Source of the DNA: Streptomyces flavofungini
GTDB taxonomy: Bacteria; Actinomycetota; Actinomycetes; Streptomycetales; Streptomycetaceae
NCBI RefSeq assembly: GCF_030388665.1
Contig: NZ_CP128846.1
Coordinates: 2,520,001 to 2,584,000, forward strand
DNA length: 64,000 nucleotides
Direction of reading: 5' to 3'
Of the stretch, positions 1-9,188 are shown in pieces. Each line of letters opens with the position of its first letter. Position 1 is the stretch's first letter. The notes under the pieces are model-generated. The model saw only the letters and a program-made list of their open reading frames with translations, was not told the DNA's origin and ran no database searches. Made by a program: the position numbers and the translations under genes.

Positions 1-818
1 ATGTTGCGGACCATGGAGCGGCCGACGAAGGCGACCCTGCGGCCGTACTCGTGGGCCGCGTCGAGGATCTGCTGGATGCGGTGCACATGGCTGGCGAAGC
101 TGGCCACGATGATCCGCTTCCGGGCACCCGCGAAGACCTGGCGGAGCACGTTCGAGATGTCGCGCTCCGGCGGGACGAAGCCCGGGACCTCGGCGTTCGT
201 GGAGTCGGAGAGAAGAAGGTCGATGCCCTCCTCGCTCAGACGCGCGAAGGCGTGCAGGTCCGTGAGGCGACGGTCCAGCGGAAGCTGGTCCATCTTGAAG
301 TCGCCGGTGTGCACGACCATGCCCGCGGGGGTGCGGATGGCCACGGCGAGGGCGTCCGGGATGGAGTGGTTGACCGCGACGAACTCGCAGTCGAAGGGGC
401 CGACGCGCTCGCGGTGCCCCTCGGCGACCTCGAGCGTGTAGGGCCGGATGCGGTGCTCCTGGAGCTTGGCCTCGATCAGGGCGAGGGTCAGCTTGGAGCC
501 GATCAGGGGGATGTCCGGCTTCTCGCGCAGGAGATAGGGGACACCGCCGATGTGGTCCTCGTGGCCGTGCGTGAGGACGATGCCCTCGATGTCGTCGAGG
601 CGGTCCCGGATGGACGTGAAGTCCGGCAGGATCAGGTCGATTCCGGGCTGCTCCTCCTCGGGGAAGAGCACTCCGCAGTCGACGATCAGGAGCCGCCCGT
701 CGTACTCGAAGACGGTCATGTTGCGGCCGATCTCACCGAGGCCGCCCAGCGGGGTGACCCGCAGGCCGCCCTTCGGGAGCTTCGGCGGGGCGCCCAGTTC
801 AGGATGCGGATGACTCAA
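1..818 (-). CDS. rnj: Ribonuclease J, partial (3' end beyond window)
   Basis: Metallo-beta-lactamase/beta-CASP ribonuclease with 5'-3' exo- and endonuclease activity, a main actinobacterial mRNA decay and rRNA maturation enzyme in the cytoplasm. About 272 residues are visible on the minus strand. The N-terminus reads SHPHPELGAPPKLPKGGL, followed by the zinc motif HGHEDH at residues 84-89 and a later AVNHSIPDAL segment, both typical of RNase J. The start is TTG at 818, chosen because a strong GAGGAG Shine-Dalgarno sequence lies at 825-830; no ATG or GTG gives this N-terminus. The C-terminal part is cut off by the window edge. It lies 130 bases downstream of dapA in the same orientation, the usual dapA-rnj order of actinobacteria, and its leader carries a stem-loop next to the ribosome site. 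Confidence 0.93.
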   Translation of the reverse strand, partial: MSHPHPELGAPPKLPKGGLRVTPLGGLGEIGRNMTVFEYDGRLLIVDCGVLFPEEEQPGIDLILPDFTSIRDRLDDIEGIVLTHGHEDHIGGVPYLLREKPDIPLIGSKLTLALIEAKLQEHRIRPYTLEVAEGHRERVGPFDCEFVAVNHSIPDALAVAIRTPAGMVVHTGDFKMDQLPLDRRLTDLHAFARLSEEGIDLLLSDSTNAEVPGFVPPERDISNVLRQVFAGARKRIIVASFASHVHRIQQILDAAHEYGRRVAFVGRSMVRN

Positions 819-836
819 AAGACTCTCCTCACCACA

Positions 837-867
837 CGCGCCACGTACCTCCGGGGCACGTGGCGCG
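837..867 (-). promoter_or_regulatory. Stem-loop in rnj leader, next to the RBS
   Basis: A perfect 10-bp inverted repeat (837-846 with 858-867, 11-base loop) lies in the dapA-rnj intergenic region. On the minus strand the hairpin ends six bases before the GAGGAGAG ribosome site of rnj. It is not followed by a T-run, so a regulatory or RNA-processing role fits better than termination. Feedback on rnj expression by RNase action is inference. Confidence 0.5.
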
Positions 868-947
868 CATGACGTTCGTGCAGTAGCAGTTGTGTGGGTG
901 CAGGCATGTGGCCTGCGGTGTTGCCTATTCAGTTGTGAAGTCTGTGG

Positions 948-1847
948 TTAAAGCTGTACCCCACCGGCGGCAAGATCGATCTTGAGCTGGGCCGTCTCCT
1001 CGGGCGAGAGCTCGACCAGCGGCAGTCGCAGCGGCCCGCCGGGGCGGCCCTGCAGGGCGAGCGCCGCCTTGGTGGTGATCACACCCTGCGTACGGAACAT
1101 GCCCGTGAAGACCGGGAGCAGCTTCTGGTGGATCTCGGTCGCCTTCTGGACGTCGCCGCTGGTGTGTGCGTCGATCATGGCGCGCAGCTCCGGCGTGACG
1201 ACATGGCTGACGACGGAGACGAAGCCGCAGGCGCCGACCGAGAGCAGCGGGAGGTTGAGCATGTCGTCGCCGGAGTACCAGGCGAGGCCGGAGCGGGCGA
1301 TGGCCCAGCTGGCGCGGCCGAGGTCACCCTTGGCGTCCTTGTTGGCGACGATACGCGGGTGCTCGGCGAGGCGCACGATCGTTTCGGTGTTGATCGGTAC
1401 GCCGCTTCGGCCCGGGATGTCGTACAGCATCACCGGCAGCTCGGTGGCGTCGGCGATCGCGGTGAAGTGCCGGAAGAGGCCCTCCTGCGGGGGCTTGTTG
1501 TAGTACGGCGTGACGGTGAGCAGGCCGTGTGCGCCGGCGCTCTCGGCGGCGCGGGCGAGCTCGATGCTGTGCCGGGTGTCGTTCGTGCCGACGCCGGCGA
1601 CGATGTGGGCGCGGTCTCCGACGGCGTCCACCACCGCTCGTACCAGCTCTGCTTTCTCCGCGTCGCTGGTGGTCGGGGACTCGCCCGTGGTGCCGTTGAC
1701 GATCAGGCCGTCGTTGCCTGCGTCCACCAGGTGGGCGGCGAGCTGGCGCGCGCCGTCGAGGTCGAGTGCGCCGTCCGCCGTGAAGGGCGTGACCATGGCG
1801 GTGAGGACCCGCCCGAAGGGGGTCTGCGGAGTGGAGGTCGGAGCCAT
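948..1847 (-). CDS. dapA: 4-hydroxy-tetrahydrodipicolinate synthase
   Basis: Condenses pyruvate with aspartate semialdehyde, the first committed step of the DAP/lysine pathway, which supplies meso-DAP or LL-DAP for the wall; cytoplasmic TIM-barrel enzyme. The 299-residue product shows the substrate loop GTTGES (52-57), Tyr142 and Arg147 in LYDIPGR, and the Schiff-base lysine Lys170 in ANKDAKGDL. Length and motifs are normal for the family. I prefer ATG at 1847 (N-terminus MAPTSTPQ); an in-frame GTG at 1856 would add three residues. The Shine-Dalgarno sequence is weak for either start. It has its own candidate promoter and a hairpin-bearing leader, and rnj follows on the same strand. thyX, which often precedes dapA in actinobacteria, is not here. 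Confidence 0.95.
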   Translation of the reverse strand: MAPTSTPQTPFGRVLTAMVTPFTADGALDLDGARQLAAHLVDAGNDGLIVNGTTGESPTTSDAEKAELVRAVVDAVGDRAHIVAGVGTNDTRHSIELARAAESAGAHGLLTVTPYYNKPPQEGLFRHFTAIADATELPVMLYDIPGRSGVPINTETIVRLAEHPRIVANKDAKGDLGRASWAIARSGLAWYSGDDMLNLPLLSVGACGFVSVVSHVVTPELRAMIDAHTSGDVQKATEIHQKLLPVFTGMFRTQGVITTKAALALQGRPGGPLRLPLVELSPEETAQLKIDLAAGGVQL

Positions 1848-1919
1848 GGGTAACACGCTACTCGCTGCTCAGCACGGGGTCGCCCCTCGGGTGACGCAGA
1901 GGGCCTGACAAGGGAGGAG

Positions 1920-1957
1920 CCCGGCACTGCCTGCTCGGGGGTTCAAGCAGTGCCGGG
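1920..1957 (-). promoter_or_regulatory. Stem-loop at 5' end of predicted dapA transcript
   Basis: A perfect 11-bp inverted repeat (1920-1930 with 1947-1957, 16-base loop) lies between the candidate dapA promoter and the dapA start, within about ten bases of the predicted transcription start. It has no T-tract on the minus side. It could stabilise the mRNA 5' end, act as an attenuator, or be a terminator inherited from a lost upstream gene. Function is unknown. Confidence 0.45.
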
Positions 1958-1968
1958 TCCGTTTGATC

Positions 1969-1998
1969 AGGCTAGATGAACTTCTAGAAATGCCGCAA
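1969..1998 (-). promoter_or_regulatory. Candidate housekeeping promoter of dapA
   Basis: On the minus strand TTGCGG (1993-1998) is followed after 18 bases by TAGCCT (1969-1974), close to the Streptomyces HrdB pattern of TTGac and TAgxxT. It would place the transcript start near 1962 and give a leader of about 110 bases. The rest of 1857-2243 holds no gene. A TTGACA at 2201-2206 points toward the plus-strand gene at 2244 but lacks a clear -10 partner. Confidence 0.42.
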
Positions 1999-2243
1999 TA
2001 CGGACACTTCGCTCGGGCCATCCGTACATACGTGCCTCAAGACACCAGGCGTCCGCGCCTCGTGACGCCAACCGCTAGCCCTGTGCGCGGTCGCGCGCCC
2101 CGGCCGGTTCCGACAAACGGCCGTCGGCCGCCCGTCCCCACAATCTTCGGCGAATTTGCTGAAACAGGGCACCTTTTGGACGTTTCGAGCGTCTGTCTTG
2201 TTGACAGAGTTCAGTTCGAGTCCCGTGAGGAGACGCGCGCCCC

Positions 2244-2483
2244 ATGTTCCGTCGGCGAGAGCCCGTACCCTTCGCCTTCATCGCCGAAGCCGACAAGTTC
2301 CGCAGCAACGTCACTCCCCCACCCCGTGAGCGCGCCACGGCCGGTCAGATCGTCGGCCGCACGCTCATCGGTCTCACCGTGGTCGCCGGTCTGGTGGGCT
2401 CCGTGCTCTTCGGCATGCCCGCAATGTCGGCCGACCAGTCGCCCGCCAAGACCCAGCAGTCCGAGGCCGCGGACGGGCGCTGA
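2244..2483 (+). CDS. Small single-pass membrane protein, unknown function
   Basis: Encodes 79 residues. The N-terminal 45 residues are charged and polar, followed by one hydrophobic segment (about residues 44-62, ending VGSVLFGMPAM) and a short polar tail rich in Ser, Gln and Ala. I recognise it only as a Streptomyces-type conserved small membrane protein. The ATG at 2244 is supported by GAGGAG at 2229-2234. It is monocistronic by spacing, diverges from dapA, and is followed 160 bases later by another membrane-protein gene on the same strand. No catalytic motif is visible. The length and the clear RBS make it a real gene, but its role is not known. Confidence 0.72.
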   Translation: MFRRREPVPFAFIAEADKFRSNVTPPPRERATAGQIVGRTLIGLTVVAGLVGSVLFGMPAMSADQSPAKTQQSEAADGR

Positions 2484-2646
2484 CCGCACCACGCGCCCCT
2501 GACCAGCGGCAGCGGGAGAAATCCCGCACCCCGCCGTCCGAGTGGCGCGGGAGGTACCCCCTTGGCCCCCCAAGGGTGGTCGCAGGGGGCACGGCTCGAT
2601 AACCTCACCGGGCACAGCCCATGCGTGGATTGAGTGAGGATCAGCC

Positions 2647-3207
2647 GTGCCCCTGCCTTTCCTGACCGCGGACCGCGCTTTCGACGAGGCCGCGCACGAC
2701 GCGGCGCTCCCCTTCGACGACCGCGACCGCTGGCGCCGTCCTTACCGCCCGGGCCCCTGGCGCGTGGGCGCCGCGGCCGTGCTGCTGCTGCTCGCCTCGT
2801 ACGTCCTCGTGGCCGCCGTGATCATCGCCGCCGCCGGTGCCCTTTCGGGCGCCGCGATCTGCGTGGGCCTCGCCGTCCTCATCATCGCCGCCGCCCTGCG
2901 GCTCCTGCGCATGGGCACCTGGGTGAGCGCGCAGGGGCTGCGCCGGGTGGGCTTCCTCAGCACCCAGACGGTGCCGTGGGCCCAGGTGGCCTCGGTGCGC
3001 ACGGCGCAGCAGCCAGTGCGGTGGCTCGGGCTGCCGCGCACGGTGCAGGGGCAGGCCCTCGTCCTCGTACGGCGGGACCGGGCGGCCGGTGAGCTGCGGC
3101 TGCTCCTGACCGACCGGAACGCCGACTTCCTGGCCCGGCGCGCGGCCTTCGACCGGGCCGCCGACACGGTCGAGGTGTGGGCCGACGAGTACCGGCGGAC
3201 CGCCTAG
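2647..3207 (+). CDS. Membrane protein with PH-like cytoplasmic domain
   Basis: Encodes 186 residues starting from GTG at 2647, with a TGAGGA ribosome site about ten bases upstream. Two adjacent hydrophobic helices (about residues 39-60 and 62-82, rich in Ala, Val and Ile) are followed by a soluble region with the pattern WVSAQGLRRVG...VPWAQVASV, typical of the bacterial PH-like domain found after a double transmembrane hairpin in actinobacteria. The N-terminal 35 residues are charged and cytosolic. It converges on the next gene (stop codons 38 bases apart). The PH-domain assignment comes from pattern memory, and no ligand can be inferred. Confidence 0.72.
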   Translation: MPLPFLTADRAFDEAAHDAALPFDDRDRWRRPYRPGPWRVGAAAVLLLLASYVLVAAVIIAAAGALSGAAICVGLAVLIIAAALRLLRMGTWVSAQGLRRVGFLSTQTVPWAQVASVRTAQQPVRWLGLPRTVQGQALVLVRRDRAAGELRLLLTDRNADFLARRAAFDRAADTVEVWADEYRRTA

Positions 3208-3242
3208 TCCCCGGTCCGGGCCCCCGGCCCCGCCGACCACCC

Positions 3243-3695
3243 CTAAGCGCTGACCGGCCTGCCCTCGCGCAGGGCGATCGCCCGCTGCATGGCCTTGCGT
3301 GCGCGAGGCGTGTCGCGGGCGTCGTGGTAGGCGACGGCGAGGCGGAACCAGCAGCGCCAGTCGTCGGGGGTGTCCTCCGTCTCGGCCTTGCGCCGGGCGA
3401 AGACCTCGTCGGCCGAGTCCCGGTCGATGCGGCCGCTCGGCGTCCGCTTCAACTCGTCGACGGGCAGCCCGCCTTCGGCCTCCAGCTCGGCGGCCAGGCG
3501 GTTCGCGCGCTGCACGAAGCGCGTGTTCTGCCAGAGGAACCAGACGCCGATGACCGGCAGGATCAGCACCGCGACACCGAAGGTGACGGTGAGGACGGTG
3601 CCGTGCTTTATCAGGAGCACGCCGCGGCTGCCGACCAGGACGAAGTAGACGACCAGGACGGCTGCCGTGACGGCGTAAGTGATCTTTGCTCGCAT
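3243..3695 (-). CDS. Two-helix membrane protein with TPR-like C-terminus
   Basis: Encodes 150 residues. Two hydrophobic segments (about residues 7-23 and 34-55) precede a charged, helical cytoplasmic tail. The last 45 residues contain DDWRCWFRLAVAYHDARDT followed by a second amphipathic helix, like one tetratricopeptide-type helical hairpin. The stop is only a few bases from the dapB reading frame: dapB ends at 3701 and this gene starts at 3695 on the same strand, so the two are likely cotranscribed from dapB. Function is unknown. Location beside dapB is a synteny feature, not evidence of a role in lysine synthesis. Confidence 0.75.
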   Translation of the reverse strand: MRAKITYAVTAAVLVVYFVLVGSRGVLLIKHGTVLTVTFGVAVLILPVIGVWFLWQNTRFVQRANRLAAELEAEGGLPVDELKRTPSGRIDRDSADEVFARRKAETEDTPDDWRCWFRLAVAYHDARDTPRARKAMQRAIALREGRPVSA

Positions 3696-3700
3696 GACGG

Positions 3701-4465
<765 letters not shown>

Positions 4466-4540
4466 TTACGGGAGTGACGAGACGTACGGGACGTACGTGC
4501 CGGGGCCACGCGCACCCCGCGCGGCCCCGCACGCACGAAC

Positions 4541-5920
4541 CTACGCGACCGCTTCGTGCAGGCGCTCCGCCTGCTTGCCACGGAGCGGGCCTATCGCCGA
4601 CAGCGAGGGGCGCCGGCCCAGGACGTCCCTGGCCACCTCGCGCACCTCGTCGGGGGTGACCGCGGTGATCTTCGCGAGCATGTCGTCGACCGACATCTGC
4701 TCGCCCCAGCACAGCTCGCTCTTGCCGATACGGTTCATCAGCGCGCCGGTGTCCTCGAGGCCGAGGACGGTGGAGCCCGCGAGCTGGCCGATGGCACGGG
4801 CGATCTCGTCGTCCGTGAGACCGTGCTGCGCGACCTGGTCCAGCTCGTCGCGGCAGATCTTCAGGACGTCGTGCACCTGGCTGGGGCGGCAGCCCGCGTA
4901 CACGCCGAAGAGGCCGGTGTCGGCGAAGCCCGAGGTGTACGAGTACACGCTGTAGGCCAGGCCGCGCTTCTCGCGGACCTCCTGGAACAGGCGCGACGAC
5001 ATGCCGCCGCCGAGCGCCGTGTTCAGGACGCCGAGGGCCCAGCGGCGCTCGTCGGTGCGGGCCAGGCCCGGCATGCCGAGGATGACGTGGGCCTGCTCGG
5101 TCTTGCGGTCGATCAGCTCGACGCGCCCTGACGTGGTCAGGCGGCGCGAGCCGTCGCGGGGTGCGAGGGGCGTGGCGTCCGTGCGGTGCAGCGCGCCGGC
5201 CTTCTCGAAGGCGGCGCGGACCTGGCGGACGACCTTCTGGTGGTCGACGTTGCCCGCGGCCGCGACGACCAGGTGCGTCGGGTCGTAGTGCTTCTTGTAG
5301 AAGCGGCGGATGCGGTCGGCCGTCAGGGCGTTGATCGTGTCGACGGTGCCGAGGACGGGGCGGCCGAGGGGGGTGTCGCCGAGCATGGTGTGCGCGAACA
5401 GGTCGTGCACGCAGTCGCCCGGGTCGTCCTCCGTCATCGCGATCTCTTCGAGGATGACGCCGCGCTCGGCGTCGACGTCCTCCTGCTCGATGAGGGAGCC
5501 GGTCAGCATGTCGCAGACGACGTCGATGGCCAGCGGCAGGTCGGTGTCGAGCACGCGCGCGTAGTAGCACGTGTACTCCTTGGCCGTGAAGGCGTTCATC
5601 TCACCGCCGACCGCGTCGATCGCCGAGGAGATGTCCAGGGCGCTGCGCCTCCTGGTGCCCTTGAAGAGCAGGTGCTCCAGGTAGTGCGTGGCGCCGTTCA
5701 GGGACGGCGTCTCGTCCCGTGACCCCACGTGCGCCCAGATGCCGAAGGTGGCCGAGCGGACGGACGGCAGGGTCTCGGTGACGATGCGCAGGCCACCGGG
5801 GAGGGTGGTCTTGCGGACCGTGCCGATGCCGTTCTCGCCCTTGATCAAGGTTTGGGTACGGGCGACGGCCCGCACCTCCGAGGAGGTGCGGGCCGTCGTC
5901 GTGGTGCTACGCGACGTCAC
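4541..5920 (-). CDS. M16-family zinc metalloprotease (PepR/MPP-like)
   Basis: Encodes 459 residues of the pitrilysin/processing-peptidase family. The inverted zinc motif HYLEH is at residues 79-83, and the distal glutamate lies in ERGVILEEIAM (Glu158/159). The C-terminal half holds the second homologous domain. These proteases are usually cytoplasmic; the actinobacterial substrate is unknown to me. The GTG start at 5920 lies 15 bases after the pnp stop, with GGACGA upstream, suggesting translation in the pnp transcript. The first 20 codons contain a perfect 16-bp inverted repeat, so a later start (GTG at codon 16 or TTG at codon 25) is possible. pnp-M16 order is conserved in actinobacteria and many other bacteria. 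Confidence 0.92.
   Translation of the reverse strand: MTSRSTTTTARTSSEVRAVARTQTLIKGENGIGTVRKTTLPGGLRIVTETLPSVRSATFGIWAHVGSRDETPSLNGATHYLEHLLFKGTRRRSALDISSAIDAVGGEMNAFTAKEYTCYYARVLDTDLPLAIDVVCDMLTGSLIEQEDVDAERGVILEEIAMTEDDPGDCVHDLFAHTMLGDTPLGRPVLGTVDTINALTADRIRRFYKKHYDPTHLVVAAAGNVDHQKVVRQVRAAFEKAGALHRTDATPLAPRDGSRRLTTSGRVELIDRKTEQAHVILGMPGLARTDERRWALGVLNTALGGGMSSRLFQEVREKRGLAYSVYSYTSGFADTGLFGVYAGCRPSQVHDVLKICRDELDQVAQHGLTDDEIARAIGQLAGSTVLGLEDTGALMNRIGKSELCWGEQMSVDDMLAKITAVTPDEVREVARDVLGRRPSLSAIGPLRGKQAERLHEAVA
5864..5897 (-). terminator. Perfect 16-bp hairpin near the pnp-M16 junction
   Basis: Bases 5864-5879 pair with 5882-5897 with only two unpaired bases, 39 to 72 bases after the pnp stop and inside the annotated 5' end of the M16 gene. 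No T-run follows. It could be a pnp 3' stabiliser, a factor-dependent or intrinsic terminator, or an RNase III site that separates the two cistrons. Confidence 0.5.
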
Positions 5921-5935
5921 TTGTGGGTGTCGTCC

Positions 5936-8158
5936 TTACTTGTCGGAGCCGCTGTCGGACTTGGCCTCGTCGCCCTCTTCGCCCTCGATGACGGGGATGA
6001 GGGAGAGCTTGCCGCGGGAGTCGATCTCGGCGATCTCGACCTGGACCTTCTGGCCCACGCCGAGGACGTCCTCGACGTTCTCCACGCGCTTGCCACCGGC
6101 GAGCTTGCGGATCTGCGAGATGTGCAGCAGACCGTCCTTGCCCGGGAGCAGCGAGACGAACGCGCCGAAGGTGGTCGTCTTGACGACCGTGCCCAGGTAG
6201 CGCTCGCCGACCTCCGGCATGGTCGGGTTGGCGATGCCGTTGATCGTGGCGCGGGCGGCCTCGGCGGCCGGGCCGTCGGCGGCACCGATGTAGATCGTGC
6301 CGTCGTCCTCGATCGTGATGTCGGCGCCGGTGTCCTCCTGGATCTGGTTGATCATCTTGCCCTTCGGGCCGATGACCTCACCGATCTTGTCCACCGGGAT
6401 CTTGACGGTGATGATCCGCGGGGCGTTCGGGGACATCTCGTCCGGAACGTCGATCGCTTCCATCATCACGTCGAGGATGTGCAGGCGGGCGTCGCGGGCC
6501 TGCTTCAGGGCGGCGGCCAGGACGGAGGCCGGGATGCCGTCCAGCTTGGTGTCGAGCTGGAGGGCGGTCACGAACTCCTTGGTGCCGGCGACCTTGAAGT
6601 CCATGTCGCCGAAGGCGTCCTCCGCACCGAGGATGTCGGTGAGGGCGACGTAGTGCGTGTCGCCGTCGATCTCCTGGGAGATCAGGCCCATCGCGATGCC
6701 GGCGACGGCGGCCTTCAGCGGCACACCGGCGTTCAGCAGCGACATGGTGGAGGCGCAGACCGAGCCCATGGACGTCGAGCCGTTGGAGCCGAGGGCCTCG
6801 GACACCTGGCGGATCGCGTACGGGAACTCCTCGCGCGTCGGCAGCACCGGCACGATGGCGCGCTCGGCGAGCGCGCCGTGGCCGATCTCGCGGCGCTTCG
6901 GGGAACCGACGCGGCCGGTCTCACCGACGGAGTAGGGCGGGAAGTTGTAGTTGTGCATGTAGCGCTTGCGGGTCACCGGGGAGAGGGTGTCCAGCTGCTG
7001 CTCCATGCGGAGCATGTTGAGGGTGGTGACGCCCAGGATCTGGGTCTCGCCACGCTCGAACAGCGCCGAGCCGTGCACGCGCGGGATGGCCTCGACCTCG
7101 GCGGCGAGCGTACGGATGTCCGTGACGCCGCGGCCGTCGATGCGGACCTTGTCCTTGATGATGCGCTCGCGGACCAGCTTCTTGGTCAGCGCGCGGTAGG
7201 CACCGGAGATCTCCTTCTCGCGGCCCTCGAACTGCGGGAGCAGCTTCTCGGCGGCGATCTCCTTGACGCGGTCGAGCTCGGCCTCGCGCTCCTGCTTGCC
7301 GGCGATGGTGAGCGCCTGGGCGAGCTCGGACGAGACCGCGGCGGTCAGGGCCTCCAGCACGTCGTCCTGGTAGTCCAGGAAGACCGGGAAGTCGCCGGTG
7401 GGCTTGGCGGCCTTGGCGGCGAGGTCCGACTGGGCCTTGCAGAGGACCTTGATGAAGGGCTTCGCGGCTTCCAGACCGGCGGCGACGACCTCCTCGGTCG
7501 GGGCCTCGGCACCGTCCTTCACGAGCTGGATGGTCTTCTCGGTGGCCTCGGCCTCGACCATCATGATCGCGACGTCGCCGTCCTCGAGGACGCGACCGGC
7601 GACGACCATGTCGAAGACGGCGTCCTCGAGCTCGGTGTGCGTCGGGAAGGCGACCCACTGGCCCTTGATGAGGGCCACGCGCGTGCCGCCGATCGGGCCC
7701 GAGAAGGGCAGGCCCGCCAGCTGCGTGGAGCAGGAGGCGGCGTTGATCGCGACCACGTCGTACAGGTGGTCGGGGTTGAGCGCCATGACCGTCTCGACGA
7801 TCTGGATCTCGTTGCGCAGGCCCTTCTTGAAGGAAGGACGCAGCGGGCGGTCGATCAGGCGGCAGGTCAGGACCGCGTCCTCGGAGGGGCGGCCCTCGCG
7901 GCGGAAGAAGGAGCCGGGGATCTTGCCGGCGGCGTACTGCCGCTCCTCGACGTCCACCGTGAGGGGGAAGAAGTCGAGCTGGTCCTTGGGCTTCTTGGAA
8001 GCGGTGGTGGCCGACAGCACCATGGTGTCGTCGTCCAGGTACGCCACGGCGGAGCCGGCGGCCTGCTTGGCGAGGCGGCCCGTCTCGAAGCGGATGGTGC
8101 GGGTGCCGAAGGTGCCGTTGTCGATGACGGCCTCGGCGTAGTGGGTCTCGTTCTCCAC
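5936..8158 (-). CDS. pnp: Polyribonucleotide nucleotidyltransferase (PNPase)
   Basis: 3'-5' phosphorolytic RNA degradation and, in Streptomyces, RNA 3'-tail synthesis; cytoplasmic trimer. The 740-residue protein has two RNase PH-like domains (first from residue 1, second from about 340, with [18 protein letters not shown]), a KH domain with [11 protein letters not shown] (about 590-645), and a C-terminal S1 domain with [20 protein letters not shown], ending in an acidic tail. The start is GTG at 8158, with AGGAGAA six bases upstream; the open frame extends further but that extension is not coding-like. It lies downstream of rpsO, the classic rpsO-pnp operon, separated by a hairpin that in Streptomyces is described as an RNase III processing region. 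Confidence 0.97.
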   Translation of the reverse strand: MENETHYAEAVIDNGTFGTRTIRFETGRLAKQAAGSAVAYLDDDTMVLSATTASKKPKDQLDFFPLTVDVEERQYAAGKIPGSFFRREGRPSEDAVLTCRLIDRPLRPSFKKGLRNEIQIVETVMALNPDHLYDVVAINAASCSTQLAGLPFSGPIGGTRVALIKGQWVAFPTHTELEDAVFDMVVAGRVLEDGDVAIMMVEAEATEKTIQLVKDGAEAPTEEVVAAGLEAAKPFIKVLCKAQSDLAAKAAKPTGDFPVFLDYQDDVLEALTAAVSSELAQALTIAGKQEREAELDRVKEIAAEKLLPQFEGREKEISGAYRALTKKLVRERIIKDKVRIDGRGVTDIRTLAAEVEAIPRVHGSALFERGETQILGVTTLNMLRMEQQLDTLSPVTRKRYMHNYNFPPYSVGETGRVGSPKRREIGHGALAERAIVPVLPTREEFPYAIRQVSEALGSNGSTSMGSVCASTMSLLNAGVPLKAAVAGIAMGLISQEIDGDTHYVALTDILGAEDAFGDMDFKVAGTKEFVTALQLDTKLDGIPASVLAAALKQARDARLHILDVMMEAIDVPDEMSPNAPRIITVKIPVDKIGEVIGPKGKMINQIQEDTGADITIEDDGTIYIGAADGPAAEAARATINGIANPTMPEVGERYLGTVVKTTTFGAFVSLLPGKDGLLHISQIRKLAGGKRVENVEDVLGVGQKVQVEIAEIDSRGKLSLIPVIEGEEGDEAKSDSGSDK

Positions 8159-8192
8159 TAGCGGTTCTCCTACTTTTCGTCTTCGCTCCCGG

Positions 8193-8260
8193 GCCCGTGT
8201 GGCCGGGGAGTTCCCCCGCCCGTGTGGCCGGGGAGGGTCCACCGCGGGCCCGTGTGGCCG
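8193..8260. repeat. Direct repeats in the rpsO-pnp spacer
   Basis: The 18-base word GCCCGTGTGGCCGGGGAG occurs at 8193-8210 and 8219-8236, and its first 13 bases recur at 8248-8260. Spacing is 26 and then 29 bases. The repeats lie just upstream of the pnp ribosome site, in the untranslated region between rpsO and pnp. Their role is unknown. Confidence 0.75.
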
Positions 8261-8508
8261 TGCGGTGGGTGGAGGAGCGCGCCGTGGGTGCGGGCCGGTC
8301 TTCGATCGAAGCACCCGGGGTTCGTTCTCTTCGTATCCCGGGGGCCACTACCGAGGACCGGCGGCGGCTGGGTGCGCCTCTCCTATGGATTTGTCCTGCC
8401 GGACGCTTCCTCCCGGAAGCGTCCTGTCCGGGCCCGAGCCCGGCGTCCGTACTGTGCCGAACGTCACCAGACTACAAACGGGCGGTGACATCGCGCACGT
8501 ACAGCAAA

Positions 8509-8550
8509 GGGAGCGGCCCCCTTCGAGTGCTTCGAGTGGGAACCGCTCCC
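8509..8550 (-). terminator. Hairpin after rpsO (terminator/processing site)
   Basis: GGGAGCGG (8509-8516) pairs with CCGCTCCC (8543-8550). The loop contains a duplicated CTTCGAGTG. On the minus strand it begins 12 bases after the rpsO stop and is followed by TTTGCTG. In Streptomyces the equivalent rpsO-pnp hairpin is known for partial readthrough and RNase III cleavage; assigning that behaviour here is by analogy. Confidence 0.7.
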
Positions 8551-8561
8551 TTCACGGCGTC

Positions 8562-8849
8562 TTACTTGGCGCCCGCCGCACCGCGACGGATGCCGAGCCG
8601 GTCGACCAGGGCACGGAAGCGCTGGATGTCCTTCTTGGCCAGGTACTGCAGCAGACGGCGGCGCTGGCCGACGAGGATCAGCAGACCACGACGGGAGTGG
8701 TGGTCGTGCTTGTGCGTCTTGAGGTGCTCGGTCAGGTCCGAGATGCGGCGCGAGAGCAGCGCGACCTGGACCTCGGGGGAGCCGGTGTCGCCCTCCTTGG
8801 TGCCGAACTCGGTCATGATCTGCTTCTTCGTAGCGGCGTCGAGCGACAC
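8562..8849 (-). CDS. rpsO: 30S ribosomal protein S15
   Basis: Primary 16S rRNA-binding protein of the small-subunit platform. The 95-residue sequence has the expected helices, with [17 protein letters not shown], the [12 protein letters not shown] rRNA-binding segment and [16 protein letters not shown]. Length is slightly over the usual 89 because of a short C-terminal RRGAAGAK tail. The GTG start at 8849 has AAGGAG eight bases upstream. It heads the rpsO-pnp unit. The leader contains small stems, one at 8888-8909, and S15 is known to repress its own mRNA in several bacteria, but I cannot show an S15 site here. Confidence 0.96.
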   Translation of the reverse strand: MSLDAATKKQIMTEFGTKEGDTGSPEVQVALLSRRISDLTEHLKTHKHDHHSRRGLLILVGQRRRLLQYLAKKDIQRFRALVDRLGIRRGAAGAK

Positions 8850-9188
8850 GCGTACTCCTTGTGATGTCTTCGTTTCGCCTTCGAGTGCCCCTGGTCTTCG
8901 TCTCAGGGGAGCTTTCGGAACTCTGAAGGCATGGGGTCCGCCTCGGGAGGCGGGATGCCGCGGGGCGCGGTCCCTGGCCGGGGGCCTTGGGGGTGCGCAG
9001 ACATGCGGGCGTTACACAGAGTACCAGGGTGGAGGGGTGGCCTTTGGCGGCGGGCGTCACGAGGGCCTGGCGGCGGGCGTCCTCTTCCGTGTACTCGACG
9101 TCCTGGCGCCCCTGCACCGGTCAGGGGGGCGGGCCGAAGCTCACACTGGTGGTGCCTTCCGGGAGAGGGTGTTGTTGGCGGGCGCGCT
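8850..9188. other. Intergenic region between eccD and rpsO
   Basis: No gene is supported in these 339 bases, which presumably hold the eccD 3' end and the rpsO promoter and leader. On the minus strand CCCCTG (8888-8893) can pair with CAGGGG (8904-8909), a small stem 40-60 bases before rpsO. I found no convincing -35/-10 pair. Confidence 0.4.

Noticed and set aside
5729..8161. Long plus-strand open frame (810 codons) opposite pnp and the M16 gene
   Set aside because: It is a GC-bias shadow: Val/Gly/Leu/Asp/Arg-rich low-complexity sequence on the opposite strand of two unmistakable genes.
8850..9188. S15-type autoregulatory leader before rpsO
   Set aside because: A small stem is present, but the sequence and structure features needed to call an S15 leader could not be shown.
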